From positions 21,884 to 85,883 of the forward strand of contig JAFDZS010000009.1 of NCBI GenBank assembly GCA_018266775.1: DNA of 64,000 bases, written 5' to 3'. The DNA comes from Bacteroidota bacterium. Its GTDB lineage: Bacteria > Bacteroidota > Bacteroidia > Chitinophagales > Chitinophagaceae. The notes under the pieces were generated by a model. The model had not been told where the DNA came from. It was given only the letters and a program-made list of their open reading frames with translations, and made no database searches. Shown here piece after piece: positions 29,279 through 39,904 of this stretch. Within the stretch, counting starts at the first letter, position 1; every line of letters starts with the position of its first letter. The position numbers were made by a program, and so were the translations under genes.

Positions 29279-29286
29279 CAAAACTA
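29279..29286 (-). promoter_or_regulatory. Bacteroidota -7 element (TAGTTTTG) in a gene-free region
   Basis: The minus strand reads TAGTTTTG, an exact TAnnTTTG match, about 100 bases before hairpin 29163-29184. No gene uses it. Confidence 0.4.
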
Positions 29287-29485
29287 TTTTTTAACCCCTT
29301 TAAACACCGTAACTAATGAACATGAAAACCACTTAATTAACACTGCATTTCATTTAATAAAGAGAAAAAGAAGATATTTCATTTTTGTCCCTTTTTGTGA
29401 AAACCGGCATATTTCAATGCCATTACCCCTGAAACCTGTCCTGTAAACCTGCCCGTCTGCCCTCCAATTGTGCAGATGGGCTTTT

Positions 29486-30916
29486 TTACCTGAGTACGAA
29501 CTTTGTTGAAACGGTTTGATTGCCCCTGATCAACGCTATATAAAAACCAGCCGGTAATTGCTGAAGATCAAAAGTATTTTGACCACCGGGATTTACAGTT
29601 TTAGACATAATTAAATGCCCGGTGGCATTATACAGCATTACTGTACCGGTGAATGAAGCCCCTGTGATCATTAACTGTTTGCCCTGCAATTGCATAACCG
29701 GCTCATTGGCATGGTTTGTTTTAACTGCAATGATATTGGTATATGCTATTGAACCATTCCACTCGGTAAGCTTGAGCCGGTAATAAAAATTGCCCGTGCC
29801 TGGTGCAATGTCTTTATACTGGTAGTCGTAATTTGTTCCGCTTCTGTTATTAGCTATGGGAACATTGCCCAACGCATTCCAGTGCACGCCATCAGTACTT
29901 CTTTCAATAGTGTAATACCGGTTTCCGCTTTCATCTGCCGATTGCCAGTGCAGAACGGCGTTATCCCCCACGGCTTCGCCGTAAAAATTGAGCAGGTGTA
30001 ATGCCAGTAAACTTTGAATCTGCCATACATCATAAGTAACCTGGTATTGAGCCCGGCCTTCCATACCCGGTGCTGCTTCTGTAAATGCATCGGCATTGCC
30101 AAATGTGCGCTGCAGGTTAATGCTGGCATCGGAAGCAAAAGCTACTTCAAAAGTTCCGCCCGACTGACTTATTGAAGAAACGGGAATGGAATAATTTATA
30201 TCAGATGACAACGTAGTACCAAATCCACCCGTCTGCCAGTCTTGCTGTGCTGAATAATTAGACCCCCCGGGATCATTGGCTGTAAATCCTCCCACCCAAT
30301 TATTCGTTAGCGGGCTGGCGCTGTTTGAGATACCGCCAAATGCCTGTGTTTCCCATTGCAGGCTGTAGTTATAAGTAACCTTTACCTGTGTGGTTCCGCC
30401 ACTATTACCGCCAAACAATTTCCCCACATTGCTACCTGAATTAGTGGTCATGGTTGTGCCGGCGCTTCCTGTGGAAGCGGGCGCTTTTAAAATGGTAAGC
30501 GTGGCCGCTGTGGGCAGGTAGACGGTACCCGATGATGCACCATTGGTTACACCTGCATCAGGAAAAGCGTTTGTCCATTGTGTTAAGTTTACTGCTCTCT
30601 GTTCGCAGGTGCTGTTATTGGTGGTTGGGTAGCCGGCGGCTCCAAACAACGACACCCCCATTAATCCATTTCCATCAGCATTACCACTGCAAAAACCCGT
30701 GGTGGATGGGCTGGCCGGGTCACTGTCTCCAGCCTGGCCAAATGTAATTGGTCCGCTGCTTATACTGGGTGTAGTGGAAGTTGGCCCTGATGTATAAACC
30801 TGGTTGCCCGATGTCTTCACCCATGCATAGTTAGCAGCAGGTGTGGCTGAAGGCTGAGCCATAGTGGCTGCACAGGAAAATAACAATCCTGTCAAAAGTG
30901 TACACTTCTGTTTCAT
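29486..30916 (-). CDS. Secreted T9SS-sorted protein of unknown function
   Basis: A 476-residue protein with signal peptide MKQKCTLLTGLLFSCAATMA. The middle is rich in Gly, Ser, Thr and Asn with no catalytic motif. From about residue 305 comes a fold shared with the amylase and surface protein (LHWQSADESGNRYYTIERST), and the end (GTVMLYNATGHLIMSKTV ... LPAGFYIALIRGN) is a T9SS sorting domain. It follows the amylase gene by 25 bases, so the two are cotranscribed; a starch-binding or accessory role is possible but unproven. Confidence 0.75.
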   Translation of the reverse strand: MKQKCTLLTGLLFSCAATMAQPSATPAANYAWVKTSGNQVYTSGPTSTTPSISSGPITFGQAGDSDPASPSTTGFCSGNADGNGLMGVSLFGAAGYPTTNNSTCEQRAVNLTQWTNAFPDAGVTNGASSGTVYLPTAATLTILKAPASTGSAGTTMTTNSGSNVGKLFGGNSGGTTQVKVTYNYSLQWETQAFGGISNSASPLTNNWVGGFTANDPGGSNYSAQQDWQTGGFGTTLSSDINYSIPVSSISQSGGTFEVAFASDASINLQRTFGNADAFTEAAPGMEGRAQYQVTYDVWQIQSLLALHLLNFYGEAVGDNAVLHWQSADESGNRYYTIERSTDGVHWNALGNVPIANNRSGTNYDYQYKDIAPGTGNFYYRLKLTEWNGSIAYTNIIAVKTNHANEPVMQLQGKQLMITGASFTGTVMLYNATGHLIMSKTVNPGGQNTFDLQQLPAGFYIALIRGNQTVSTKFVLR

Positions 30917-30941
30917 ATATCAAATTTTAAAGTAAAAAATC

Positions 30942-33900
30942 CTACTCTTTAATCATCTTAATTGTTTGAGTGGACAAGGCGTTGGTAAATTTGATAAGAT
31001 AAATGCCACCAGGAAGTTTGGCGATTGACTGTTCTGCAAAAACTTTAATAGAAGAAAAATTTCCTTCACGTTTTGCAATTACAGCACCGTTACTGTTAAT
31101 GATGGCTACTGCAATTGGGTCTTTGTCATTAATGCCCGTTGCAGTTACGGAAGCATAGTTGTGTGCAGGATTGGGGTTTATATGAAACTGCGGTGCAACT
31201 TCAGATGTACGCAGAAATATCACATTGCTGTATACTTCTTTTGAATTATTATCTTCGATGCGCAGTTTATAGTATGCATTCCGGGTAAAAGCACTGTCGG
31301 TAAAAAGATAATTCACATATTGCTGATTTGCTGCTACGTTACCAACAGCGGTAAAATTTACTCCGTCGAAAGATTTAAGCACCTCATAATACACAACATT
31401 ATCCTGTGAAGCAACTGTCCATTGTAACGATGCCAGGTTACCATTACGTTGCCCGGTAAACGAAACAATATGTACCGGCAATGCCGCTACATTGCTGAAC
31501 AGGGTAAATTTTGAAAACGAATTGACACCGGTTGCCGTTTTTGAAAAAGGGCCAGTGCCGGTTAAAGCAGTTTGTGATGCCAGTACATTCCATGTTTGGC
31601 CTGCACCCCCGGTATTTTTGGCGATGAATGCGTTGGCGGTATTGAATGTTGCATCGTTGTTCACCACATCCCATGTTAAAGTAATATCTGCCACCGCACC
31701 GGTTGATGCCGGTGTAATCTCCCATGTCTTTTTCAGTTTTTCTGTGGTAGCCATAGGCGACCCGGATGTACCATTGGCCAATACATCTTCAAAACACCTT
31801 ACCTGGCACTGCTGTACCGTTCCATTATTTACAATACTTACCGGTGTGTAGTTATTATTACCCACAGGGAAAGTTGCCGAACCACTGTTGATCTCCTGTA
31901 TCAAATAACCACCGGTTGCCGTATTGGGAAACTGAACATAACTGCTGTTATTTCCACCCATTGTGGTGGCACCGGGAGAAAGTGTGAGCGTATAGCTGTT
32001 TAATACCAGCTTTCCGGCAGTACAAATAAGTTTATCTGAAACGGTAATATTATCATGTGCATTTACAGCGCCGGTAGTGTTCAATTCCAATTGGCAAAAA
32101 TTATTCTTCCCTGACAATTCCTGCGCAGTATTGCCTGCAAACTGAATTTTGCCGCAAACAGAAAGTGATGCTGTATTCTGGTTCATCCAGTTTCCGTAAA
32201 CCGAAAGCGTTACACCACTGTTGACCTGGATGTTTGCACCATTTTCAATGGTAATATTTTTAACTGCTGTATTATTGCTGAAAACGGGATAAGGTGTTGC
32301 ATACGATGGAACCAGCACATCCGTATTGGCATCCGGCATTTTTCCTTCTTCCCAATTGCCGCAATCAGTTACATCAGCCGTATTTTTATTTCCAGTCCAG
32401 ATGGCGGCCTGGTCAGCTGCCGCATTTGCTGCTGATAATGTATTCACCACAGCCGGTGCAGTATATGTTACGTCAACCCATACCCGCTGACCTGGTTGCG
32501 ATGCTGTTGTGTTTCTCACCTTAATAACCAGCCAGCCATCTGCAACTGGTGTATATGTTCCGGTTAATGGTGATGCTGCTGTAGTTGTTCCGCTTGCGGT
32601 GGATAAAACCGTTCCGCTGGTATTCCACAATGATGCTGTTACACTGTATCCATCAGTTTCCGGATAAATTTTATAAGTGATGGTTTGACCAGAAGCGGCA
32701 AATATTTTGCCCACTACCCGCTGCTTGGTGGCGTTTGCAGGCAATGCGCCACCCTGCCCAGATGAGGAACAATGACTATCGCCCAAATCATCGGCCATCT
32801 CCCATTCCTGTGTGGTTTGTGTACTGCGTGTGGGTATATAATTGGTGCTGATACCTACCGGCGCCCAAATGGCATACCCATATAAATGATTAGCCGGATC
32901 GACCGGTGGCACATTTACATTAACTCTTTTATCTGCGGGAACAGTATAGGTTGCGGTACCGTTAGCCCCGCTGTAATCTTTAAGTACAGTTCCCGGGGGA
33001 AAATCTGAATCCACGTATGCGGATTGCCAGTTGGCTCCATTATCATTCAGCCCGATCAATGCCTTATTACTGCGTTCAATAATCAATAAATCTGCAGCGG
33101 TTGACCCACTGTTGAAATATACATTTCCACCAGCGGCGGTTGACCGCACTTTGTAGGCTCCATTTTTGAACTGCAGGTTTTGATGGCACCAGATCAGATT
33201 ATCAAATGGTTCCCTAATGGGTAAGTCTGTAGTATTGGTGGGCAGGTGTGTAAAACGTTTGGAATTGGTTGCCTTGCCCACCACAAATACATCTTCTAAA
33301 AATAATTGCGGGTTACCATCCATGGCCATCATGGTGGCATATGCCAGTGCATCACGCGGATTGGTATTGGGGTCAATATGCCCGCCCAGCTCATTACCGG
33401 AATCCCAGGCGCTGTCGTTGCCATTTACGTCTAATATTGGCCGGTAGGTATCGTGATTGTTTACAAACGGAACGGTGCGGTTTACATAAGCGTTCAGCCC
33501 GCTGTAATATTGTACCCTGTTGTTCTGTTGCGCTCCCGGTACGGTGCTCATATCATAAAAGCCGTTCGCATCAACCATACCTTTTAGTGCACCACGTAAA
33601 TTAAAGTCGAAAGTACCCGCCCTGTTCTGTACATTATTACACCAGCCATCTTCCTGGCCAATATCTCCAATAAATTCGCCAACGGCAAACATACTGTCTG
33701 TACCGCCTGCAAACCCTGCATTGTGTTGTAAGTTATACAACCAGTCTTCCGATGCCGCATACTCGTAATGTTTGGCGGCATCCAAACGTATACCATCAAA
33801 ACCGGTTTGCTTTTTCAGCCATACCATCCAGTTGCGGTAGCCGTTTCTCATATACCCATTATTGGTTGATCCTGTTTGAACCGGGTTATAACTGGCATTG

Positions 33901-34601
33901 CTGCTTTGCCCCATTGCGGCATCGTAATAACAAACATCTGGTCCAAATAATTCATGACACCAGTCGTCGCTGGGATTGCTTTCGCAGCCGTTGTGTGCTG
34001 GGTTATCGTGAAAGTTTTGCCAGTTCTTACTAAACCTTCCTGTACGTGCCAGGTATTCATTGGCGGAATCCGCAGCAGTAGCACTGGTAAAAACCTGGGC
34101 GGGATTGGCAAAGGAAACGTAACGGAAATTTTTGTATTTATTGTTGCTTGCAGCAGCAGGATCATAACCACCGGTACTCAAATCGCCTGCGCCATTCAAT
34201 TGATTGGGCACCACATCCTGTATCACTTCAATCCCATTGGCATGCATTACAGCAAACATGCGCAGTAATTCATCTTTAGTGCCGATACGGGTTTTTACAT
34301 CGCCTTTTTGAAATTTATCGCCGAGGTCGTAATTATCGAACATGCCATAACCTACATCGCTGGTGCCATAAGCCCCTTTGGAACTCGGTGGTATCCAAAC
34401 AGCATCGATGCCCATTGCTTTAAGGCGGGGGGCGAGTTCGGTTAAATAGTTAGCCCACCCATTTGGATAATTATTGTTCCAGTAATTCCACCAAAACACT
34501 TCCAGTATTACTTTCTTTACTGTTGTTTGTGCATGCACAACGGGAGCAGTGAATAAACCCATAACCAGGAGCAACCCTGCAAGCATAATTTTCTTTATCA
34601 T
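30942..34601 (-). CDS. Secreted GH13 alpha-amylase with T9SS sorting domain
   Basis: 1219 residues from ATG 34601 (signal peptide MIKKIMLAGLLLVMGLF ... VHA); an ATG at 34634 would add 11 residues. GH13 regions: I DVVPNQ (near 125), II GFDGIRLDAAKHYEY (near 270, nucleophile Asp), III MFAVGEFIGD (acid Glu) and IV FVNNHDTYRP. YGTSDVGYGMFDNYDLG resembles the GH13_5 liquefying amylases. Region I ends in Gln where alpha-amylases normally have His. C-terminal parts: a beta domain after the catalytic part, a repetitive segment with GNWEEGKMPDANTDVLVPSY, and a T9SS sorting domain (HINPNPAHNYASV). It would degrade starch or glycogen outside the cell. Confidence 0.9.
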   Translation of the reverse strand: MIKKIMLAGLLLVMGLFTAPVVHAQTTVKKVILEVFWWNYWNNNYPNGWANYLTELAPRLKAMGIDAVWIPPSSKGAYGTSDVGYGMFDNYDLGDKFQKGDVKTRIGTKDELLRMFAVMHANGIEVIQDVVPNQLNGAGDLSTGGYDPAAASNNKYKNFRYVSFANPAQVFTSATAADSANEYLARTGRFSKNWQNFHDNPAHNGCESNPSDDWCHELFGPDVCYYDAAMGQSSNASYNPVQTGSTNNGYMRNGYRNWMVWLKKQTGFDGIRLDAAKHYEYAASEDWLYNLQHNAGFAGGTDSMFAVGEFIGDIGQEDGWCNNVQNRAGTFDFNLRGALKGMVDANGFYDMSTVPGAQQNNRVQYYSGLNAYVNRTVPFVNNHDTYRPILDVNGNDSAWDSGNELGGHIDPNTNPRDALAYATMMAMDGNPQLFLEDVFVVGKATNSKRFTHLPTNTTDLPIREPFDNLIWCHQNLQFKNGAYKVRSTAAGGNVYFNSGSTAADLLIIERSNKALIGLNDNGANWQSAYVDSDFPPGTVLKDYSGANGTATYTVPADKRVNVNVPPVDPANHLYGYAIWAPVGISTNYIPTRSTQTTQEWEMADDLGDSHCSSSGQGGALPANATKQRVVGKIFAASGQTITYKIYPETDGYSVTASLWNTSGTVLSTASGTTTAASPLTGTYTPVADGWLVIKVRNTTASQPGQRVWVDVTYTAPAVVNTLSAANAAADQAAIWTGNKNTADVTDCGNWEEGKMPDANTDVLVPSYATPYPVFSNNTAVKNITIENGANIQVNSGVTLSVYGNWMNQNTASLSVCGKIQFAGNTAQELSGKNNFCQLELNTTGAVNAHDNITVSDKLICTAGKLVLNSYTLTLSPGATTMGGNNSSYVQFPNTATGGYLIQEINSGSATFPVGNNNYTPVSIVNNGTVQQCQVRCFEDVLANGTSGSPMATTEKLKKTWEITPASTGAVADITLTWDVVNNDATFNTANAFIAKNTGGAGQTWNVLASQTALTGTGPFSKTATGVNSFSKFTLFSNVAALPVHIVSFTGQRNGNLASLQWTVASQDNVVYYEVLKSFDGVNFTAVGNVAANQQYVNYLFTDSAFTRNAYYKLRIEDNNSKEVYSNVIFLRTSEVAPQFHINPNPAHNYASVTATGINDKDPIAVAIINSNGAVIAKREGNFSSIKVFAEQSIAKLPGGIYLIKFTNALSTQTIKMIKE

Positions 34602-34634
34602 AGCAATCGTAATTAATGTGTACTTATTACACAT

Positions 34635-35006
34635 TTGACTGCTAAGGTATTGAAAATCGGAAATAAAAAAAATTCGTGATGCTGCATTAACAAAAACAAA
34701 TCGTAATTTTCTGCCTTGCTGCGGGCTTTCATGCTTATTATCTTGTGGTTATTAAACAAAATGCAGCTTTTATTAATTCTGCCAGGGTAAATATTTTTTT
34801 TTCATAGAACAATGTTCTTCCCCTAAAACATTCAGTTGCAAACAGTTCATTTTTAAACACCCTGCATAGTCTCCCTGGCTCAGCAACTTTTATAATTTAT
34901 TTTTATTCTGTTGCAAAATCATTCGATTGTTTTGAGTAAATTGTTAATACGGGCAGCAGCGGTATAATGTTTGAATCATTGAACCCAATCAGCAAAAATC
35001 AGCGCT
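34635..35006. other. Divergent promoter region between amylase and otsAB
   Basis: 372 bases between divergent genes. It is AT-rich with long T runs, but no exact TAnnTTTG element was found for either gene, and no open frame. Confidence 0.35.
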
Positions 35007-37259
35007 ATGGGAAAATGTATTATCATATCAAACAGGCTTCCGGTAAAAGTAAGCCGTGCCGATGGCAAATACAGTTTTCAACCAAGTGAAGGCGGGCTTG
35101 CCACAGGCCTGGGCTCTGTATATAAAAAACAAAACAATATCTGGATTGGCTGGCCGGGTTTATTTACTGATGATCTTCAACAAAAGAAACAAATCAGCCA
35201 GGCTTTGCTTGAACAGCAGCTATTCCCTGTTTTCCTGACGGCGGAAGAAATCAACCAGTATTATGAAGGTTTCTCCAATGAAATTCTCTGGCCCGTGTTT
35301 CATTACATGTCAACATACGCACGCTATGAAAATTCTTACTGGGAATATTATGTATCAGTAAACAAAAAATTTGCTGATGCCGTATTAAATATTTACCAGC
35401 CTGGGGATACGATCTGGATTCACGATTATCATTTATTATTGTTACCACAACTGATCCGCCAATCGAAACAGGATGCTGTGATTGGTTTCTTCCAGCACAT
35501 TCCTTTTCCATCGTTTGAATTATTCCGGTTATTACCGTGGCGTAAAGAATTACTGGAAGGTTTATTGGGGGCAGACCTTATCGGTTTTCATACTTATGAT
35601 GATGCCCGGCATTTTTTAGGTGCCGCCAGTCATATCCTGTCGCTGAATACATCGCTGAATACCGTAATGATTGAAGACAGGAAGGTAGCTGTGGAAGCCT
35701 TTCCTATGGGCATAGACGATAAAAAATTTACCATGCTCATCAACGACAGGGAAGTACAAAAAAATATACAGCACCTGAAGTCCACCTTTAGTGGTGTTGA
35801 AATGATCTTAACTATTGACCGGCTGGATTACAGTAAAGGCATTTTGCAAAGGCTGCAGGCATTTGATTTATTACTTGAACACCGGCCAGACTGGAGGGAG
35901 AAAGTTTCGCTGTACATGATTGTTGTGCCCTCAAGAGATACTGTGCCCATGTACCGTGACCTGCGCAATGAAATTGATAAATTATCCGGCAACATCAATG
36001 CCCGCTACAGAACAAATACCTGGCACCCCATTAATTATTTTTACCGTTCTTTTCCCGTTGAAATGCTGTCTGCCTTATACCAGTTTGCCAATGTTTGCCT
36101 GGTAACGCCCATGCGTGACGGAATGAACCTGGTATGCAAAGAATTTATTGCCAGCCGGCCACAATCGGATGGTGTACTTATATTAAGCGAAATGGCAGGG
36201 GCGGCAAAAGAATTAACTGACGCTATTATTGTAAACCCTAATAATATTGCAGAATTAAGCCAGGCTATGATCAAAGCATTGAGCATGCCCGAAGAAGACC
36301 AGAAACGGAGCATGCAACGTATGCAGGAGCTGGTAAGAAAATATAATGTACAGCATTGGGCTTCATCTTTTATGCAGCGGATGGAAGACCTGGAGCCAGC
36401 CACCGTTGTTACCCCCGCCAACCAGGTAAGTTTTCTCAGTTCTCAGTACATCCGAAACCGTTATGTCCGGGCTAAAAAAAGGCTGATCATGCTGGATTAT
36501 GATGGCACGCTGGTTAGTTTTACCACAGATATTAATGCGGCTTCTCCCGATGATGCTTTACTGGAAATTTTACAGGACCTGGTGGATGATGACCGGAATA
36601 AAGTGGTGATCATCAGCGGAAGGCCGCACACGATCCTGGAAAAATGGTTTGGCCACATGCATATTGATATGGTGGCAGAACATGGTGTGTGGGTTAAAAA
36701 AGCCGGCAAAAATTGGGAATCCAGTCTGAAGGAAAGTAATACCTGGAAAAAACAATTGCTGCCCATACTTCAAGTTTACTCCGACCGTGCACCCGGTGCT
36801 TTTACAGAAGAAAAATCACAATCACTGGCCTGGCATTACCGTGGTGCAGACCCTGCAACTGCAGAAGTAAAGGCCAACGAACTGATGCGGAATATCCGTT
36901 ACCTGATTGCTGACCAGCCGTTGCATATTTTACAGGGCAGTAAAGTGATTGAGATCAAGAACAGCGGCATCAATAAAGGAAAGGCCGCTCTTGCATACAT
37001 TAACGATGCAACATACCATTTTATATTAGCCATAGGAGATGATGTTACCGATGAAGATATGTTTATGGCCGTTAAGGCGCATGGCATTACTGTCAAGATT
37101 GGCAACAGAAAGACTGAGGCTGCGTATAACTGTAACAGTTACAAAGAAGCCAGGCAGTTATTGCATAGCCTGCCTTCCAGGCATTTATTATCCAAATGGT
37201 TAGATAAACTGATACACATTGTACCTTATCCCGAATTTGGGAGGGAAAGTAAAAAATAG
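35007..37259 (+). CDS. otsAB: Bifunctional trehalose-6-phosphate synthase/phosphatase
   Basis: A 750-residue fusion. Residues 1 to about 470 form the GT20 synthase (IIISNRLPVKVSRADGKYSF, GGLATGL, HDYHLLLLPQLIR, DRLDYSKGI, VTPMRDGMNLVCKEF). About 485-745 form the HAD phosphatase (RLIMLDYDGTLVSF motif I, VVIISGRPH motif II, KGKAALAYI, AIGDDVTDEDMF motif IV). It would make trehalose from UDP-glucose and glucose 6-phosphate via trehalose 6-phosphate. Such fusions are common in Bacteroidota. Trehalose is an osmoprotectant. It is divergent from the amylase gene; a functional link is possible. Confidence 0.96.
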   Translation: MGKCIIISNRLPVKVSRADGKYSFQPSEGGLATGLGSVYKKQNNIWIGWPGLFTDDLQQKKQISQALLEQQLFPVFLTAEEINQYYEGFSNEILWPVFHYMSTYARYENSYWEYYVSVNKKFADAVLNIYQPGDTIWIHDYHLLLLPQLIRQSKQDAVIGFFQHIPFPSFELFRLLPWRKELLEGLLGADLIGFHTYDDARHFLGAASHILSLNTSLNTVMIEDRKVAVEAFPMGIDDKKFTMLINDREVQKNIQHLKSTFSGVEMILTIDRLDYSKGILQRLQAFDLLLEHRPDWREKVSLYMIVVPSRDTVPMYRDLRNEIDKLSGNINARYRTNTWHPINYFYRSFPVEMLSALYQFANVCLVTPMRDGMNLVCKEFIASRPQSDGVLILSEMAGAAKELTDAIIVNPNNIAELSQAMIKALSMPEEDQKRSMQRMQELVRKYNVQHWASSFMQRMEDLEPATVVTPANQVSFLSSQYIRNRYVRAKKRLIMLDYDGTLVSFTTDINAASPDDALLEILQDLVDDDRNKVVIISGRPHTILEKWFGHMHIDMVAEHGVWVKKAGKNWESSLKESNTWKKQLLPILQVYSDRAPGAFTEEKSQSLAWHYRGADPATAEVKANELMRNIRYLIADQPLHILQGSKVIEIKNSGINKGKAALAYINDATYHFILAIGDDVTDEDMFMAVKAHGITVKIGNRKTEAAYNCNSYKEARQLLHSLPSRHLLSKWLDKLIHIVPYPEFGRESKK

Positions 37260-37365
37260 CATGCGCATTGAAATGTTACTTCTAATCAAATTAAAACACC
37301 CGGCAATCTTTTAAGACAGAATATCCGTTAATGAATCAAAAGACACAATAAATTCAATTCAACTA

Positions 37366-39852
37366 TTATTGCGTCCACACGTTTTTTAAATTACCTGCTT
37401 TTAATTTTTGTTCCAGCACTTTTATAAAATATCCACCCACCACACTCCTGGCCTGGAAGCCTGTTTTCTTACCACTCTTTGTATCATGCCAGTCACTGAG
37501 CGGCACACGCGAACTTGTTGCAGTAATATAATGATACAGCGGGTCAATGAGTGCTTCAAAATCTTTTTGATCGTTCGCCAGTACCGCCGTCCATGTTACC
37601 CAGTCTGATTTGGTATAAGTAGCCCGGCTGTCCAGCGGCAGTCCAAATTCATTTTGCTTAGCCAGGTAATATTTTATTTCGGTATCATAGACTTCTTTGG
37701 GAAATAAATTCATGTTTAACACTTTGTCCCAAACCAAATTATACTTTTGGCTCCAGGTTCCTTTGTTACCAAAAGTCAATGCATAATGATCTCCATCCTT
37801 CGCCATACTCATCCATTTAGTTACCATTGCTTTTACAATGGATGTATACTTTTCTGCTTCTTCGTTTTCATTCAACATTGCGGCCATCTGAACATAACCG
37901 CCCAGTGCCACAATAGCCTTCATTGAAAGATTGGCATTCCTTGCCAGGTGGCCTGCAAAATCATCGGTACATAATTGATTCGCTGGGTCAAGGCCTTCCC
38001 TTGCTAAATAATCAGCCCAGCCATTGAGTGTTTTCCAATGTTTTTTAGCATACAATGCATTGCCTTCAGCTTTTGCAATCGCTGCTGTCAATATCATCAT
38101 ATTACCACATTCTTCCACCGGCATATCTTCACCATAGGTTTGCCCGTTTGCCAAAGGATAGGTGCCAATGTCGTGCGCAGGAAAAGGTTTTGTCCATTTG
38201 CCACTTTCGCTGTAATAATAAATTCCATTCAGCATCCCTTTTAATAAATCAGGGTTATAGGCAAGGTATAAAGGCGCCGATGGATAAGTAACATCTACAG
38301 TATTAACAGAACCATTACTGAAATTTTCTTTTGATAAAAAAAGTAATTCACCGGCAGGACTTTTAACTAATTTATGTGCAGCTATACTCTGGCGATAAGC
38401 GAGTTCACAAAGTTTTGCATAGTTTTCTCCACCTGCGTTCTTAGCATCATTGTAAATTGTTTCATTTAATGCTTCGCATTTTTTTAAAACAGCATAATAA
38501 TCTTTTGCTGCCAATGACAATTGTTGTTCCATCGTTGCACCGGGGCTTTCTCTCCACCATGGCTTTAAATTTTGTGAAAAGTATTGAATGGACCATAAGT
38601 CATCGTATCCCAACAGGAACAATTGTTCTTTTGTTGAACTACCAATCTTTCCCATGTCCACAACAGTATTCAGCATTACATTTTTACCAGTTGAAATGCC
38701 AGGTCTGTTTGTCTGAAATGCCGTTGACACATCTCCCATTACAGCAACTGATTGCTTCACACCAGGTGACGAGGGAGTGGCGACATACATATATCCCCAA
38801 TCAATGCGAAGATCATCCCCTTTCTTCTTCAGAATCGGTTGTTCAACAGTACCGGCATTTAAAATGGCCAGGTGGTTTGATTGGTATTGTTTCGCCCCAA
38901 CCATTTGTGTTGGTGTGTTTGTTGCAATATTTGAAGAAGCGCCGAAATAATATTGCACGGCATGCTGCATTCCGTCATTGGATTTCATTGCCGCATTCAC
39001 ATAAGAAACTGGCCTTGATAAAACAGACAGATCATCGATCAGTAACGGAGAAGTAAATGTGAGTGTCAGATCAATTGTACCACATGTAAAATTATAGATA
39101 GTTTGTGTTGCATTAATCCTTACTGAATGTTGTTTAGCCACGATAATATTCTTATCATTTTCCGGTACAACCTCTTCCACAATCCCTGCATCAAGTAAAG
39201 CGCCACCACCCGTATTCACTACATGAATAGCGAAAATATTTTCACCTTTTTTTAATTTAGATCGTATTGCTTCACTCATGGGCAGGAATAAATATTTGCC
39301 TGCACAACAACCAGCTTCGTAAACCAAGTTTCCGTTGAGGTAAACTGTTACATCATCATCGTACTGAAGTTTTAATAATGGAGCTTTAAGGTCAAGATTG
39401 TCTAGATTGAATTTTCTGCGCATCCAGATATCTCTTGTTGTCCAAAATGTTTTTGAAACACCTTCTATATTTCCAAAAGGGGCAATTCCCTTTTTCCATT
39501 TGCTGTCGTCAAAATTATTTTCCATCCAGTTGACAGCCGGTGTTGTTTCCGTATACAACGCAGAGTAATTGACTTCATCTCCTGCGGGTACTATCGCTTT
39601 ATATTGAACTGTAGCAGCTCCCAGAAAACGATACATGACACCATCCACTTTTAATAATCCCAAAAGAGAATGATCGGTACCCGTCCAGTGTTTGGTAGGT
39701 GATGCATTTAATTCATCAGTAGTTGACCAGATACTGAAATAAGGATCATGTGTTATTAAAGGATAAGCCGGAGCCTTACTGTTTTGTGCCAATATTGGTA
39801 CAGTAAATAATAACGCAATCAGGCTGAAAGTGTATTTTTTGGTTATTTGCAT
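37366..39852 (-). CDS. Secreted glutaminase-type protein (DUF4965/DUF5127/DUF1793)
   Basis: An 828-residue exported protein with signal peptide MQITKKYTFSLIALLFTVPILAQ. The start of the mature part (PAYPLITHDPYFSIWSTTDEL) is the signature of DUF4964. A sugar-binding-like beta sandwich with DDVTVYLNGNLVYEAG follows, then DUF5127/DUF4965-like parts and an all-alpha C-terminal half (PVEECGNMMILTAAIAKAEG, DSRATYTKSDWVTW). Fungal glutaminase A shares this architecture. Bacteroidota members are usually annotated by domain name only, and many lie with glycan genes; actual activity is uncertain. Single gene, both neighbours on the opposite strand. Confidence 0.8.
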   Translation of the reverse strand: MQITKKYTFSLIALLFTVPILAQNSKAPAYPLITHDPYFSIWSTTDELNASPTKHWTGTDHSLLGLLKVDGVMYRFLGAATVQYKAIVPAGDEVNYSALYTETTPAVNWMENNFDDSKWKKGIAPFGNIEGVSKTFWTTRDIWMRRKFNLDNLDLKAPLLKLQYDDDVTVYLNGNLVYEAGCCAGKYLFLPMSEAIRSKLKKGENIFAIHVVNTGGGALLDAGIVEEVVPENDKNIIVAKQHSVRINATQTIYNFTCGTIDLTLTFTSPLLIDDLSVLSRPVSYVNAAMKSNDGMQHAVQYYFGASSNIATNTPTQMVGAKQYQSNHLAILNAGTVEQPILKKKGDDLRIDWGYMYVATPSSPGVKQSVAVMGDVSTAFQTNRPGISTGKNVMLNTVVDMGKIGSSTKEQLFLLGYDDLWSIQYFSQNLKPWWRESPGATMEQQLSLAAKDYYAVLKKCEALNETIYNDAKNAGGENYAKLCELAYRQSIAAHKLVKSPAGELLFLSKENFSNGSVNTVDVTYPSAPLYLAYNPDLLKGMLNGIYYYSESGKWTKPFPAHDIGTYPLANGQTYGEDMPVEECGNMMILTAAIAKAEGNALYAKKHWKTLNGWADYLAREGLDPANQLCTDDFAGHLARNANLSMKAIVALGGYVQMAAMLNENEEAEKYTSIVKAMVTKWMSMAKDGDHYALTFGNKGTWSQKYNLVWDKVLNMNLFPKEVYDTEIKYYLAKQNEFGLPLDSRATYTKSDWVTWTAVLANDQKDFEALIDPLYHYITATSSRVPLSDWHDTKSGKKTGFQARSVVGGYFIKVLEQKLKAGNLKNVWTQ

Positions 39853-39904
39853 AGTAGCTAAAGTCTTTAACCTACTAATTTAAATTATTTCGCAAATAAA
39901 ATAA

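Larger units (their letters stand above)
28740..29485. other. Gene-free stretch with two terminator-like hairpins
   Basis: No convincing gene between the DUF7832-type gene and the T9SS protein gene at 29486. It holds two hairpins of the same family as at 18.7-19.2 kb, 356 bases apart, and one promoter-like element at 29279-29286, all on the minus strand. Confidence 0.5.

Noticed and set aside
35007..37259. Frameshift or fusion artefact joining otsA and otsB
   Set aside because: Both halves are complete and this fusion order is common in the phylum.
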